A DNA stretch of 64,000 bases, from positions 404,279 through 468,278 of the forward strand of contig NZ_RCVZ01000003.1 of NCBI RefSeq assembly GCF_003668575.1, read 5' to 3'. The translations under genes were made by a program, and so were the position numbers. The notes beneath the pieces are model-generated. The model searched no databases and was not told the DNA's origin. It saw only the letters and a program-made list of their open reading frames with translations. How positions within the stretch are numbered: position 1 is the first letter of the stretch; each line of letters begins with the position of its first letter. Of the stretch, positions 8,746 to 18,473 are shown one piece after another. The stretch comes from Falsibacillus albus. Its GTDB lineage: Bacteria; Bacillota; Bacilli; Bacillales; DSM-25281.

Positions 8746-10269
8746 ATGTCGAGCTTAAAGAAAACGGCCATTTGGATTACCTTGCTCGCCCTAGTCTTGA
8801 AGCTTTCCGGTTTCTTGCGCGAAAGCATCATGACGAAGCAGTTCGGCGCAACCCACTATACGGATGGATATTTATTGGCCTTTACTTTCATTACTTTGGT
8901 CGTTGCCATGATACAAATTGGCTTTAATAATGTCTTTTTGCCGCTGTACAAGAAAAATCTACTTGCAAATCCCGATCGCGCGGAACAGAATGCCAACGGG
9001 ATCTTGAACTTCACCGCGCTGCTATTCTTGACTGTTTCTTTAGTGGGTGCACTCTTCGTCCCCTATTTTGTCCCGTTCATCTATGGACATATGCATCCGA
9101 CTACAGAAGCTGTCGCAGTCAAAACGACAAGAATTTTCTTTATTTTCTTGACGTTGATTGCGATTACCGGCATCTTGGATTCATATCTCCAAGCCAAGAG
9201 AAGCTTTGTTCCATCGCAGATTTCCAAGCTGATGGCCACCTTCATGGCCGCCATCTTCGCTTTGCTATTTTCGAATGTATGGGGAATTTACAGTTTGGCT
9301 TACGGGTTTATCCTCGGTACGTTTTTGGGGGTCGTGGTCCAATTCTATTATTTGCTCAAGACCGATTATGTGTGGAAACCGACCCTTTCAATCGATAAAG
9401 ATTTCCGTAAATCATTCATCGTGTTGATCATCCCGGCCCTATTGAATTCTGTTGTCGGCCAAGTAAACATGTTTGTGGATAAAATCTTCTCCTCGAGCAG
9501 CATCGGAGGGGCCGTTACGTATTTAAACAATGCATCATTGATTGTCAGCATTCCGAACGCGATTTATGCGACAACGATTGCCGCCATCATTTTCACCTTA
9601 TTATCAGAGCAAATCGAGCATAAAAAGAAGTTCCAGGATACATTTTTCATGGGAATGGAAATATCCTTCGTCACATTGGCTCCGATCGCAGCCGGGTTGT
9701 GGATTGTCGGAGATTCAGCGATTGCATTCATTTATCAGCATGGACACTTCACGGCATCCGATACGAACAATACGTACGTCGCCCTGCTCAACTATCTGCC
9801 ATTGATTGTGACCCAGGGGCTGCAGTTCATCGTGTCCAAGTCGATGTATGCCAGGGGAAAAACGGCGGTTGTCCTGCGCATCAGCTTGACGACCATCATA
9901 TTGAACGTAATCTTGGATTATCTATTATTCCATCGATTGGGCTACCCCGGACTTGCACTCGGAAGCTCCATCGTATCGGTTTACTTCCTGGTCGTATCAG
10001 CCATCGTCGTTTATAAAGACTTTGACAAAGGTGAATCAAACCGTTTATGGTCGTTGATCATCCGTGTCATGATCCCGACGCTGATCATGGCTGTGCCGCT
10101 CTATTTCCTAAAGGTACTGACACCGATCGGCGGAATGTACTCCCTATTCCAGCTGCTGATTTTGGTGCCGATCGGAGTGATCCTTTATACCGTCTCCCTT
10201 CGCATCATCTACCGCGAAGGCTTCAACCGCCTCCTCGGCATCTTGAAAAAGAAAAAAAACGCAGCCTAA
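8746..10269 (+). CDS. MurJ/Wzx-like lipid-linked glycan flippase (MOP superfamily)
   Basis: A 507-residue polytopic membrane protein with about 13-14 hydrophobic spans and the MurJ/MviN layout. It has an N-terminal FLRESIMTKQFGATHYTDGYL segment with the conserved charged residues of the transport cavity, and a basic C-terminus (KKKKNAA). Members turn lipid-linked sugars from the inner to the outer face of the membrane. Downstream of csaB and two glycosyltransferases it most likely flips the pyruvylated wall-polymer unit, though a role as one of several lipid II flippases cannot be excluded. A 296-base gap with a MITE-like repeat separates it from the upstream gene. Confidence 0.85.
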   Translation: MSSLKKTAIWITLLALVLKLSGFLRESIMTKQFGATHYTDGYLLAFTFITLVVAMIQIGFNNVFLPLYKKNLLANPDRAEQNANGILNFTALLFLTVSLVGALFVPYFVPFIYGHMHPTTEAVAVKTTRIFFIFLTLIAITGILDSYLQAKRSFVPSQISKLMATFMAAIFALLFSNVWGIYSLAYGFILGTFLGVVVQFYYLLKTDYVWKPTLSIDKDFRKSFIVLIIPALLNSVVGQVNMFVDKIFSSSSIGGAVTYLNNASLIVSIPNAIYATTIAAIIFTLLSEQIEHKKKFQDTFFMGMEISFVTLAPIAAGLWIVGDSAIAFIYQHGHFTASDTNNTYVALLNYLPLIVTQGLQFIVSKSMYARGKTAVVLRISLTTIILNVILDYLLFHRLGYPGLALGSSIVSVYFLVVSAIVVYKDFDKGESNRLWSLIIRVMIPTLIMAVPLYFLKVLTPIGGMYSLFQLLILVPIGVILYTVSLRIIYREGFNRLLGILKKKKNAA

Positions 10270-10319
10270 AAATAAGCATGGCCCCCAGGCGCCTGTCACC
10301 TGGGGGCCATGCTTATTTT
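10269..10319. terminator. Bidirectional terminator hairpin with a REP-like core
   Basis: An 18+ base stem built on ATAAGCATGGCCCCCAGG and its complement encloses cgcctgtca and is followed by T-rich sequence on both strands. It serves the converging flippase and SLH-glucosaminidase genes. The centre (ggcgcctgtcacc) is one base off the REP core seen elsewhere. Confidence 0.85.
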
Positions 10320-10320
10320 G

Positions 10321-12240
10321 TTATTTTGCTACTGGAATTTCGTCGACAAATTCTCCATAAATGTATGCATCGGTGTAATCCTTCAAATCAGAAATCGTTT
10401 TGATCCAAGTGCCATCGGACTGCTTGGATTCTTCCATCATGACGACTGGCGCACCTGATTTAGCATACGTGAATTCTGCCGGCAAGGATGTATTCGGCTG
10501 TTGTCGAACATTCAGACCGCCAGTATTGGTCAAGCCAAGTTTGTATTTAGGGTCCTGATTCTTTAGATAATTATCTGCTCGATACATGTATCCAGCAATC
10601 TTTTGACCCCAGTATGGATCGGATGCGTATTTCACATTCAGTCCAACTGATTTATTTCCGGAAACGGCTCCGTTATCATAGCCGCCATTTGGATTGACAT
10701 ATTTGCTTGATAGTCTTTCAGCTTGATAGAGAATGCACTCTTCAAAAGATTTAAATGTTTGAGCACTGTTGTAGGCATCGCCGTCATATGCCCTGATGCC
10801 AAACAGATTGAATTTATCCTGCGCAATGCTGCTCAAACCGAAGTTGCTTTCATGAATGGCATTCGCTAGTAAAAACAGCGCATTGATGTGATACATTTCT
10901 TCTGCTTTTTTAAAGGCAGCCCCTTGTGTTTTCAACGGACTGTCTGCTTTTACAGAGTCTACATATTGATTCAACTGGTCCGCTGTATACGTGGTCGTCG
11001 TACGTATTGGAAGGTAGTTAAAGTATTGATACGCTTCACCGGCCTTCGTCCCATTGGCATTCAGGAAAATATGACCGTCCCAGCTGTAATAATTCACTCC
11101 CGGTGTCATGAATGCAGGAGCTTTACCGAAAATATAGGAAACGTATTTGTCAGCGCTCGGTGTATAAATATGATGCACCAGGCTGCCATTTTCGGCTGTG
11201 TAATACGACTGTCCTTTTTTCATTGCATCTGGAATCAAAGTAACAGCCGTCTGTTTCACATAACCGATAGTATCCGCAACCTGCACTTTTACTTTTTCTC
11301 CGTCCGCATCCAAATATTTCATTTCGGTTTGAGGAACGACATACGTCAATTGTTTGCTCAAGTTTTCATCATAAAGGATGGTCGTGGCACTGTCGGTTGT
11401 CGCCTTCGCCACAGCAATCCCCGACTTCATTTTGACAATATTATTTTCACCTGTACCCTGAGTTACCACTTGAGTGTTTGGTGATGTAATTGCTGAAGCT
11501 GCAGAATCCATGCTTGCATATGTCCTGCTGCTGTATTTTAATTCACCGTTATCAATCGTTGCGATTTTAAAGCTGTATGTATCAGTTGGCGGCTGTTCTT
11601 CTTCCTCCTGCTGTTTCGCAACATTCAACATCCTGGATAGCATCGCGGCTGCCTGGTCGCGCTGTGCATATTTCTTAGGCTGGAAGCTGAACGAACCATC
11701 AGAATTCTGAATACCGTTGATGATTTCACTCCCCACACATACCATAACGGAAGCCCTGGAAATGGATGAAGGGAACTCATTTAAATCGGCGAAGTTTAAT
11801 GCTGCCGGTGTTTGATCAAGCGCTAAATAGTCCATCGCACCTGCAATCATGTTCGCCATCTGTTCACGCGTAATTTTATCATTAGGCCTGAATGTCTTGT
11901 CCCCATATCCTGTTATAAGCCCAGCCGCTGCAGCACTATTGATTCCTGCGGCAAGCTTGGAATCTGGTGCAACATCCGGGAAGTTCGTCAATGAATTGGC
12001 ATCCGGAAGCTTAAGTGCTCGGGATATAAAAGTAGCAAACTCTCCCCTTGTCACATCATTCTTTGGTTTATAAACACCTTCACTGTAACCTTGAATGACG
12101 CCTTGGGCGATCATATCACGCATCTCTTTTTCAAGCGTAATGCCAGTAATATCATCGGAAGCGGCATAAGCCGACTTGCCTTGAAAACCGCCCATTATGA
12201 CAAGCAGCGCTGCCATAATTAATAAAAATGGTTTTTTCAT
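10321..12240 (-). CDS. SLH-anchored endo-beta-N-acetylglucosaminidase (GH73-like)
   Basis: A 639-residue secreted wall hydrolase. A signal peptide (1-26) precedes three SLH repeats (about 28-87, 88-145 and 148-208), then a Glu-rich linker and a central region of unknown fold. A glucosaminidase domain (about 435-560) has NAIHESNFG with the probable catalytic Glu, NLFGIRAYD and a Trp-Gly-containing end. A C-terminal bacterial SH3 domain holds GLNVRQQPN. It should cut glycan strands while bound to pyruvylated wall polymer. It is a clear paralogue of the next gene (12395-14227), with the same domain order throughout. Confidence 0.9.
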   Translation of the reverse strand: MKKPFLLIMAALLVIMGGFQGKSAYAASDDITGITLEKEMRDMIAQGVIQGYSEGVYKPKNDVTRGEFATFISRALKLPDANSLTNFPDVAPDSKLAAGINSAAAAGLITGYGDKTFRPNDKITREQMANMIAGAMDYLALDQTPAALNFADLNEFPSSISRASVMVCVGSEIINGIQNSDGSFSFQPKKYAQRDQAAAMLSRMLNVAKQQEEEEQPPTDTYSFKIATIDNGELKYSSRTYASMDSAASAITSPNTQVVTQGTGENNIVKMKSGIAVAKATTDSATTILYDENLSKQLTYVVPQTEMKYLDADGEKVKVQVADTIGYVKQTAVTLIPDAMKKGQSYYTAENGSLVHHIYTPSADKYVSYIFGKAPAFMTPGVNYYSWDGHIFLNANGTKAGEAYQYFNYLPIRTTTTYTADQLNQYVDSVKADSPLKTQGAAFKKAEEMYHINALFLLANAIHESNFGLSSIAQDKFNLFGIRAYDGDAYNSAQTFKSFEECILYQAERLSSKYVNPNGGYDNGAVSGNKSVGLNVKYASDPYWGQKIAGYMYRADNYLKNQDPKYKLGLTNTGGLNVRQQPNTSLPAEFTYAKSGAPVVMMEESKQSDGTWIKTISDLKDYTDAYIYGEFVDEIPVAK

Positions 12241-12350
12241 GTCGAATCCTCCTGTAAATTCCTGTCGTCTCCACCTACTATTCTACCAAATTTTATCTCG
12301 ATTTCTATATAGTATTTTAGTAGGTAATATTTTGACAATTTCAGGAGAAT

Positions 12351-12384
12351 AAAAAAACCGACCTGGACTTTCAGGTCAGTTTTA
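12351..12384 (-). terminator. Terminator of the upstream SLH-glucosaminidase gene
   Basis: On minus, ACTGACCTGA/TCCAGGTCGGT forms a stem followed by seven T. It ends the gene at 12395-14227 and separates it from its paralogue. Confidence 0.8.
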
Positions 12385-12394
12385 AAGACGAGTG

Positions 12395-14227
12395 TCATTT
12401 AATGATCGGCAATAGTTTTGTATTATCGCTTCGAATATAGGCAGTCGTATAATCGATTGAATCGGATAACGTTTTGTACCAAATGCCGTCACTTTCTTGG
12501 ATTTCATCTAAAATGACGAACGGCGCCCCTCTATAATGATAGGTGAACTGGGCAGCCAATTCTGTATTTGGCGATTTTCTTACATTGATAAAATCTGTGA
12601 CGGATTCCGCCACTTGGTATTGACCAAAATCTTTTTTGCCTAATGCTGCATCGATACTGTACATGACACCGGCAATTTTTTCTCCCCAATAAACATCCCC
12701 CGAATATTGGACATTAAGCCCCCTTGCCTTATTGCCCAATATCGCTCCCAAAGCATACGTACTGGTTGGGTTGATGTAATCAGCGTTGATCATGGAGGCA
12801 TATTGATCGATGCAATCTTCGAAAGAATCATAATAAGAAGCATGCTCATATGGATTTTCATCATGGGCACCGATGCCAAAGATATTATGTTTATCCACTG
12901 CGATCCTGCTTGTTCCATAGTCACTTTCGATGATTGCATGGGAAAGCATGAAAAGAGCATTCACCCTGTATTTTTGTTCCGCTTTCTTAAATTCCTCGCC
13001 AAGATTGGCTAATGGGCTGTCCGGTTTGACTTGGGAAACATATTGATTGAGTTCTTCAGCTGTGTAATTCGTTGCCGTCCTCAATGGCAATACATCAAAA
13101 TACTGATAGCCTTTTCCTGCTACTGTGCCTGAGGCGTCCATGTAGGTGTATCCATCTTGGCTATAATATTTGGCACCAGACGCCATGAAGCTTGGTGCCT
13201 TCCCGACAATCGCTGTATCTTTTGCTCCGCTCAGCGGTTTGTAAAAGTGATGATACAGCTGCCCGCCGCTTACTTCATAATAAGATTCGTCCTTCTTCAT
13301 CTGTGAAGGAACCAGCTTAACTGAATCATGCTTTACATAGCCCGTTTTCCCTGCAATTTCAATTTTCACCTTATTTTCATCTGCATCCACGTATTTAAGT
13401 TCAGCCTGGTCTGTGACGTATGTGATCTGCGATTTCATATCCTCGCTATAAACAATGGCCATTCCGGTCGGCACGGCAATACCAGAGGTCACCTTAAAGA
13501 CTTGGCCATTGACCAGCATCACGTCAGAAGCATCATTCATTGCAATTTTCGCATCCGTAAATGTTTTATACGATTTGCCTGTCAATTTAAGTTCACCATT
13601 TTGTACTGTGGCTAGCTGATATTGGCCAGAAACAGCGTTAAGCATGCGATAAATGACTGCCGCTGCCTGTTCCCGTGTCGCATTGCTTTTGGGTTCAAAG
13701 CGGAATGTCCCATCACTGTTCGGAATTCCATTGATGATTTTATAGTGAACATTGACCATCACAGCTTTTTTAACGGATGATGGGAGTTGGCTACTGTCAG
13801 AAAATGAAATTGGCTCGGTAGTCTGTTCAACGTTTTTATAGTTAAGCGCCCGACCGATCATGACAGCCATTTGCTCTCGGCTGATCGTATCGTTCGGACC
13901 GAACCTTCCATCTGTATACCCCGTTACGATCCCGGCTTTGCTTGCCGCATAAATTCCTGGAGCGAGCTTCGATCCACTTGCCACGTCCTTAAAGGAACCT
14001 GTACCCGCAGGAAGTTTTAAAGCCCGGGAGATAAAGGTCGCAAACTCTCCCCTTGTTACATTCTTCTTTGGCATATAGTCCCCGTTCTCATTCCCTTGCA
14101 TAATTCCCATGTCAATGACAGCCTGCAATTCTTCTCCTAAAGCCGTTTTGGCAGAAACAGCTGAAGGTAGGTATGTACTTACCACGAGAAGAAACGCAAT
14201 GACTGTAAATACAGCTTTTTTCATCAT
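12395..14227 (-). CDS. SLH-anchored endo-beta-N-acetylglucosaminidase, second paralogue
   Basis: A 610-residue protein with the same plan as the gene at 10321: signal peptide (1-26), three SLH repeats (about 28-205), a middle segment, a glucosaminidase domain with NALFMLSHAIIESDYGTSR and NIFGIGAHDENP, and a C-terminal SH3 domain with FINVRKSPN. The likely catalytic Glu is kept in AIIESDYG. It lacks the Glu-rich linker of its neighbour. The pair lies head-to-tail with its own terminator between, which suggests an old duplication with separate control. It acts outside the cell in remodelling or separation. Confidence 0.9.
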   Translation of the reverse strand: MMKKAVFTVIAFLLVVSTYLPSAVSAKTALGEELQAVIDMGIMQGNENGDYMPKKNVTRGEFATFISRALKLPAGTGSFKDVASGSKLAPGIYAASKAGIVTGYTDGRFGPNDTISREQMAVMIGRALNYKNVEQTTEPISFSDSSQLPSSVKKAVMVNVHYKIINGIPNSDGTFRFEPKSNATREQAAAVIYRMLNAVSGQYQLATVQNGELKLTGKSYKTFTDAKIAMNDASDVMLVNGQVFKVTSGIAVPTGMAIVYSEDMKSQITYVTDQAELKYVDADENKVKIEIAGKTGYVKHDSVKLVPSQMKKDESYYEVSGGQLYHHFYKPLSGAKDTAIVGKAPSFMASGAKYYSQDGYTYMDASGTVAGKGYQYFDVLPLRTATNYTAEELNQYVSQVKPDSPLANLGEEFKKAEQKYRVNALFMLSHAIIESDYGTSRIAVDKHNIFGIGAHDENPYEHASYYDSFEDCIDQYASMINADYINPTSTYALGAILGNKARGLNVQYSGDVYWGEKIAGVMYSIDAALGKKDFGQYQVAESVTDFINVRKSPNTELAAQFTYHYRGAPFVILDEIQESDGIWYKTLSDSIDYTTAYIRSDNTKLLPIIK

Positions 14228-14302
14228 GTACCCCCTATGAATTCATTCTCCTATCATCCTACCATAATATGGATTTTGGTGCATAGGTTTAATAGATACC
14301 AT

Positions 14303-14331
14303 AAAAAAGAGGCCCAAAGTATGACCTCTTC
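14303..14331 (-). terminator. Probable distal terminator of the large subtilase gene
   Basis: On minus, AAGAGGTCATACTTTGGGCC and CTCTT form a short stem followed by TTTTTT. It lies 450 bases after the subtilase stop, so a repeat-bearing 3' region would be transcribed. Confidence 0.6.
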
Positions 14332-14562
14332 TGGATTAATCTTGTTAATCTAATTTTTGCAGGGTCCCCTACTCCCTTTTCCCGCCGGGATCTAAGGCTT
14401 TCGTTTTAATCAACAGCCTTAAACAACCAAAAACAACAATAAGCTTTCAAATAGCCTACACATTTGATCTGAGAGTTTCAAAAGTTGATTCGCTTAGAGA
14501 AATAGTCTTCGTTTTGAGACTCAATTTATTTCGTTATTATGGTTATAAGGCTCATCAACTAT

Positions 14563-14767
14563 CATTGAGACATGATTCGGCCATTTTCCTACGAAAGATG
14601 GTCTCATACCTTTCTTTTGAGACCGATTTGGCTCGTTTTTATCGAAACTTGGTCCCACTCTACCTCTGAGACCCGATTTGGTCTTTTCCTTCCGAAAACT
14701 GGTGCCATACGATTCCTTTAGGACCTAATTTTGTCCTTTCCCCTCGAAACTCCTCCTCTTACCAGTT
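14563..14767. repeat. Degenerate ~50 bp tandem repeat, four units
   Basis: Four successive units share the pattern GAGACC-gATTTGGtC-TTTTcct-cGAAA-TGGTcTCATAC-TTtcTTT. They begin near 14563, 14614, 14664 and 14716 and grow more divergent toward the subtilase gene. Each unit holds GAGACC and GGTCTC, so units can fold. No coding frame runs through them. The rest of the 560-base gap (14228-14787) shows only the terminator at 14303. Confidence 0.7.
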
Positions 14768-14787
14768 TGCGTCAGCAGCCCGTATCC

Positions 14788-17700
14788 TTACTTGCCAAAA
14801 TAAACCTTCAGCAAATACGGATCGATCGAGGAGTTCCCAGCTGCATCCCGGACTTTGATTTGGTAGCTTCCTTTATTCAGTGGAAGCGATATGATTTCAT
14901 CATCGCCTGATGGGTAATAATCCGCTTCTTTTATCAGTTTGCCATTCTGATAGATGGAAATCGTACCGTCCACCTCCATGCCGGTTATTAGACGGATTTT
15001 CACATTGGATTTCTTCGGAACCGCTATCCCGTACCAATCCTCGTCACCATACGGGACGCCGCTGTTTAAATAGCCTGCCTTCGTGTATAATCTGCTCGTT
15101 ACTTTGTTTAATTTCAGTGGTTTGTTTGACGAATTATTTTTAATGACAGCCCCTTTATCTTCATCCTTTTCATTTACCGGACTGAAATGAAACTTATACG
15201 GCGTGAGTGTGAATGGCAGATCACTGTCAAGGTAGCCCGATACGACAACAAAATAATGCTTTCCTTTCTCCACTTTTACGGAGCCGTACGTAAAGCCTTC
15301 CGCCGTAATATGATCGACGACTTGGACCGTTTGGTTTTCTTCTTCATCAAGCTTATGGTTGTTGTTGACATCCTCGAGCACAGCTGCCACCCCATAAAAT
15401 GGAGCGAACAAGTCGGAAGGAAATTTGTCCTTCAAGCTTTTCACTGCTGTTCCCCTATCAATCGTCACACCCATGATGGCTTCTTTCTGAGCGGTATAAT
15501 AATACATGTCCTGATCATTGGCTTTTGCAAAGTTTGCTGTAAATGAAGCACCTGGAAGGTTCTTGGCATCCTGAAATTCGTCATTTGATTCATATCGGTC
15601 CAATACATTACCGGCAGCCTTCTTTGATGTGATGGAATACCCGTCAAATGGCAGGGAACCTGAGATATAGTCAAATGTGATTTTGACAAAGTATTGTTTT
15701 CCTTGTTCAAGCACTGTATATAAAACTGGGGAAACTTCTGCATTGGACCAGCCCCGACGGACATTCTCCCCAACCAGCTGTAAATAAGGCGCTGCATCTT
15801 CTTCATCTTCATGGGGCTGAACAAGTTGATAAATTTCCACCAGCGGACGTTCGCTTGAAGATGGATTGATATTGAATTGATACAGCCCTGATTCATCTGC
15901 TCCGATCTGCAGCCAATCCTCATCATCCCGGGATTGAAGATATCCTGATGCTTCATCCCCTAACTGATAATCCATCGCTTGATCTTGCAGCATCTGGACG
16001 AAGTCTGCTTCTGGATTGGTTTCTTCCATATTAGATTGTGAGGCTATCTTTATCCGCTGCGTGGCCAACCCTTTTTCCCCTGGATTGTCCATACCATCAT
16101 CGCCAGCAGCTCCATCATAAGGAAATACATCCTCATCTTCAGGCACTACCTTTCCTTCGATCTTCAGCGAATACGGGTTAAGTGATGATGATGCCTCTAC
16201 CTTTTCCATTTGCGGATTTTGATAATAGTCATACCCTCCAAAATAATCATTCGGGTTGTTGGATGCCTTCACATAATAATCCATATCCGGGTCCGCACGG
16301 AAAACAAGTGTTTCCCCTTCACCGATGCCTTCGGAGTTTTGATAATAAAGAGGTTCGATACTATGTTCTTCCATTCCCATGTCTGCTTTTTCCGCCATTC
16401 CTTCATCAGGGAGCGCGTCATTTCCAAGCCCAAGCTGTTCTGCAGTGAACACACTAAGGTTAGAATCCACCCCGGCTACACCTGATAAATTGACTTTGAC
16501 CATTTGTGATTCCTTCACTGTTAAATGAAAATAATCATCGTCGCCGTCATCCTTCAAAAAATGCAATGGTGTGCTTGCGCTATTATATGGTAGATTTTCA
16601 ACTTCAATCGGAGTTTCCAGGCTGGATTCATCCTCTAACTCTTGATTATTTACCGATACATTCAATTGATATTGAGACTTTCTCGCTTTCGAATCATCAT
16701 AGCGGCCATTCACGTCATTGACACTGATGAGCAATGTCCCAGAAAAAGGCGCCTTGATCATTTTGCCTTCTTCCTTTCCTTCCCTGACATCATTGACCTT
16801 GACCGTCTGATCTTGATCATTCGAGACGAAATGGAGTTCCATCTTATAATCATATTGCTGTGAGCAGCTCAAATTCACTTGGATTTGCTGCCCTTCTTTT
16901 ACATCCATCTTATAAAGCTTCTCATCGAAAGGTTTTACAAACGCCCCTTTCTCGACAGCAGCTCCTTTCAACGGAACGGCTCTCTTGATCTTTTCTGCCA
17001 CACTTGATTTATTGTTCAATAATGAAGGGATATTCTTGGTATTAAATTTCAATGCTTTGACAAGGTTAATCAATCCATACCCGTATTTCACATCAAATCC
17101 CTTTGCCCCTAAATCATCGGCCGTATGCTCTAAAATATATTCCACCTGTGCAGGGGACAGCTTCGGATATTTTGACAACAACAGGGATGCAGCCCCAGAA
17201 ACGACCGGAGCGGCCATTGATGTCCCGCTCATGCTCGCAAATGTTGATTTTTTTTCATAGTCATAAAGCGTGCTGTATATATCCTCACCAGGCGCCACTA
17301 AATCTACGGAAGGACCATAGGAAGAAAAGTCGGATAGCTGCTTTTGGCTATTAACGGATCCTACGCTGATCACACCTTCGTAGGCAGCAGGGTAATCGAC
17401 TGTTTCATCTCCAGAGTTTCCTGCTGCTGCAACAACGACGATATTCTTCTTGATTGCCTCTTCCACCGCCTCCCTGATGATCGGAGAATCGACCGGCCCG
17501 CCGAGACTTAAGTTAATAATATTCGCCCCTTTTTTCACAGCTGTCAGAATCCCTTGGGCAATGGAGAAATCACTTGCACCCCAGCTTCGGTTGAAGACGT
17601 CGATCGACAGGATTTTCACATTCGGATTGATCCCAAACCCGCCAATCCCATTATCCTTCTTCGCTGCGATGATCCCTGCCACATGGGTCCCATGAAAATC

Positions 17701-18291
17701 CGGCATTCCCTGATTCATTGGATTGACGGCATTATAGCTTGGCAGGAGGTTTGATGCCAATTCAGGGTGATTCGGATCGACTCCCTGGTCGACGACTGCA
17801 ACGACTACCTTGTTCTTTCCTGCCAGCTTTTGTGCTTCAGAGGTGTGGAGCATTTGATGCATATACTGAATATCCGCTTTTGGATCGCCGATTGATAGAG
17901 GAGTATACATCGCACTTGGCTTCACCGATACGGTTTTTGCGCTTTTTTGAAAGTAAAGGATGCTATTTTGAAACTTGCTTTTATCAAGTACCTTGACGAT
18001 TGCATAGTTCAATTCAGGCACGACCTGAAGCAGCTGCGTCCCCGCTTTTGTGTACTCCCCATAAGAAAATGGCCTCGTATATTTGATTACCAGCGTATCG
18101 TCACTGATAGCTTGATGATCTTTATTATATTGGTTTCCTGCTACCAATGGATTTTTCTCCAATAATGAAGCCGCTTGATAGGTTTCGCTTCCTTTTGCCA
18201 AAACATTTTGCGGTATATTGTTCACCCCGCTAACAGCAATTCCTGCCGACAACCCGGCAGCCATTAAACCCCTAGTCCATTTATTCAACAT
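14788..18291 (-). CDS. Very large secreted subtilisin-like serine protease (S8)
   Basis: A 1167-residue exported protease. A signal peptide (1-32) and a propeptide-like region lead to an S8 catalytic domain (about 140-420) with the full triad: D168 in VVAVVDQGVD, H200 in DFHGTHVAGI and S358 in GTSMAAP. About 750 residues follow, made of several pre-peptidase C-terminal-like beta domains, one very acidic stretch (about 715-740) and a final Ig-like segment. No SLH repeat is visible, unlike its neighbours, so it may be released or held otherwise. The acidic tail domains suggest calcium binding. It could process S-layer or other surface proteins; the substrate is unknown. Confidence 0.88.
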   Translation of the reverse strand: MLNKWTRGLMAAGLSAGIAVSGVNNIPQNVLAKGSETYQAASLLEKNPLVAGNQYNKDHQAISDDTLVIKYTRPFSYGEYTKAGTQLLQVVPELNYAIVKVLDKSKFQNSILYFQKSAKTVSVKPSAMYTPLSIGDPKADIQYMHQMLHTSEAQKLAGKNKVVVAVVDQGVDPNHPELASNLLPSYNAVNPMNQGMPDFHGTHVAGIIAAKKDNGIGGFGINPNVKILSIDVFNRSWGASDFSIAQGILTAVKKGANIINLSLGGPVDSPIIREAVEEAIKKNIVVVAAAGNSGDETVDYPAAYEGVISVGSVNSQKQLSDFSSYGPSVDLVAPGEDIYSTLYDYEKKSTFASMSGTSMAAPVVSGAASLLLSKYPKLSPAQVEYILEHTADDLGAKGFDVKYGYGLINLVKALKFNTKNIPSLLNNKSSVAEKIKRAVPLKGAAVEKGAFVKPFDEKLYKMDVKEGQQIQVNLSCSQQYDYKMELHFVSNDQDQTVKVNDVREGKEEGKMIKAPFSGTLLISVNDVNGRYDDSKARKSQYQLNVSVNNQELEDESSLETPIEVENLPYNSASTPLHFLKDDGDDDYFHLTVKESQMVKVNLSGVAGVDSNLSVFTAEQLGLGNDALPDEGMAEKADMGMEEHSIEPLYYQNSEGIGEGETLVFRADPDMDYYVKASNNPNDYFGGYDYYQNPQMEKVEASSSLNPYSLKIEGKVVPEDEDVFPYDGAAGDDGMDNPGEKGLATQRIKIASQSNMEETNPEADFVQMLQDQAMDYQLGDEASGYLQSRDDEDWLQIGADESGLYQFNINPSSSERPLVEIYQLVQPHEDEEDAAPYLQLVGENVRRGWSNAEVSPVLYTVLEQGKQYFVKITFDYISGSLPFDGYSITSKKAAGNVLDRYESNDEFQDAKNLPGASFTANFAKANDQDMYYYTAQKEAIMGVTIDRGTAVKSLKDKFPSDLFAPFYGVAAVLEDVNNNHKLDEEENQTVQVVDHITAEGFTYGSVKVEKGKHYFVVVSGYLDSDLPFTLTPYKFHFSPVNEKDEDKGAVIKNNSSNKPLKLNKVTSRLYTKAGYLNSGVPYGDEDWYGIAVPKKSNVKIRLITGMEVDGTISIYQNGKLIKEADYYPSGDDEIISLPLNKGSYQIKVRDAAGNSSIDPYLLKVYFGK

Positions 18292-18400
18292 AGATCCCCC
18301 TGAAAATGGTATATTTTTCTATCATTCTCTAATTCTATTCATCCACTCATTGAAAAGCAATATTGCATTTGTTACATATTCGTTAAATTTTCGCTATGAT

Positions 18401-18428
18401 TTGACATTTTCAGCCTTTATAATAGGAT
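18401..18428 (+). promoter_or_regulatory. Predicted sigma-A promoter of the gene at 18474
   Basis: TTGACA (18401-18406) is followed after 16 bases by TAGGAT (18423-18428); an AAAGAGG ribosome site lies before the ATG at 18474. Confidence 0.5.
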
Positions 18429-18473
18429 GGGAAAGTAGTTTAACAGCTTTTGTAAAAAGAAAGAGGTTTTTGC

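Noticed and set aside
14788..18291. SLH domains in the large subtilase
   Set aside because: Repeats in its C-terminal part are PPC/Ig-like. No SLH signature (TRAE-type) was found, so it is not counted among the SLH proteins.
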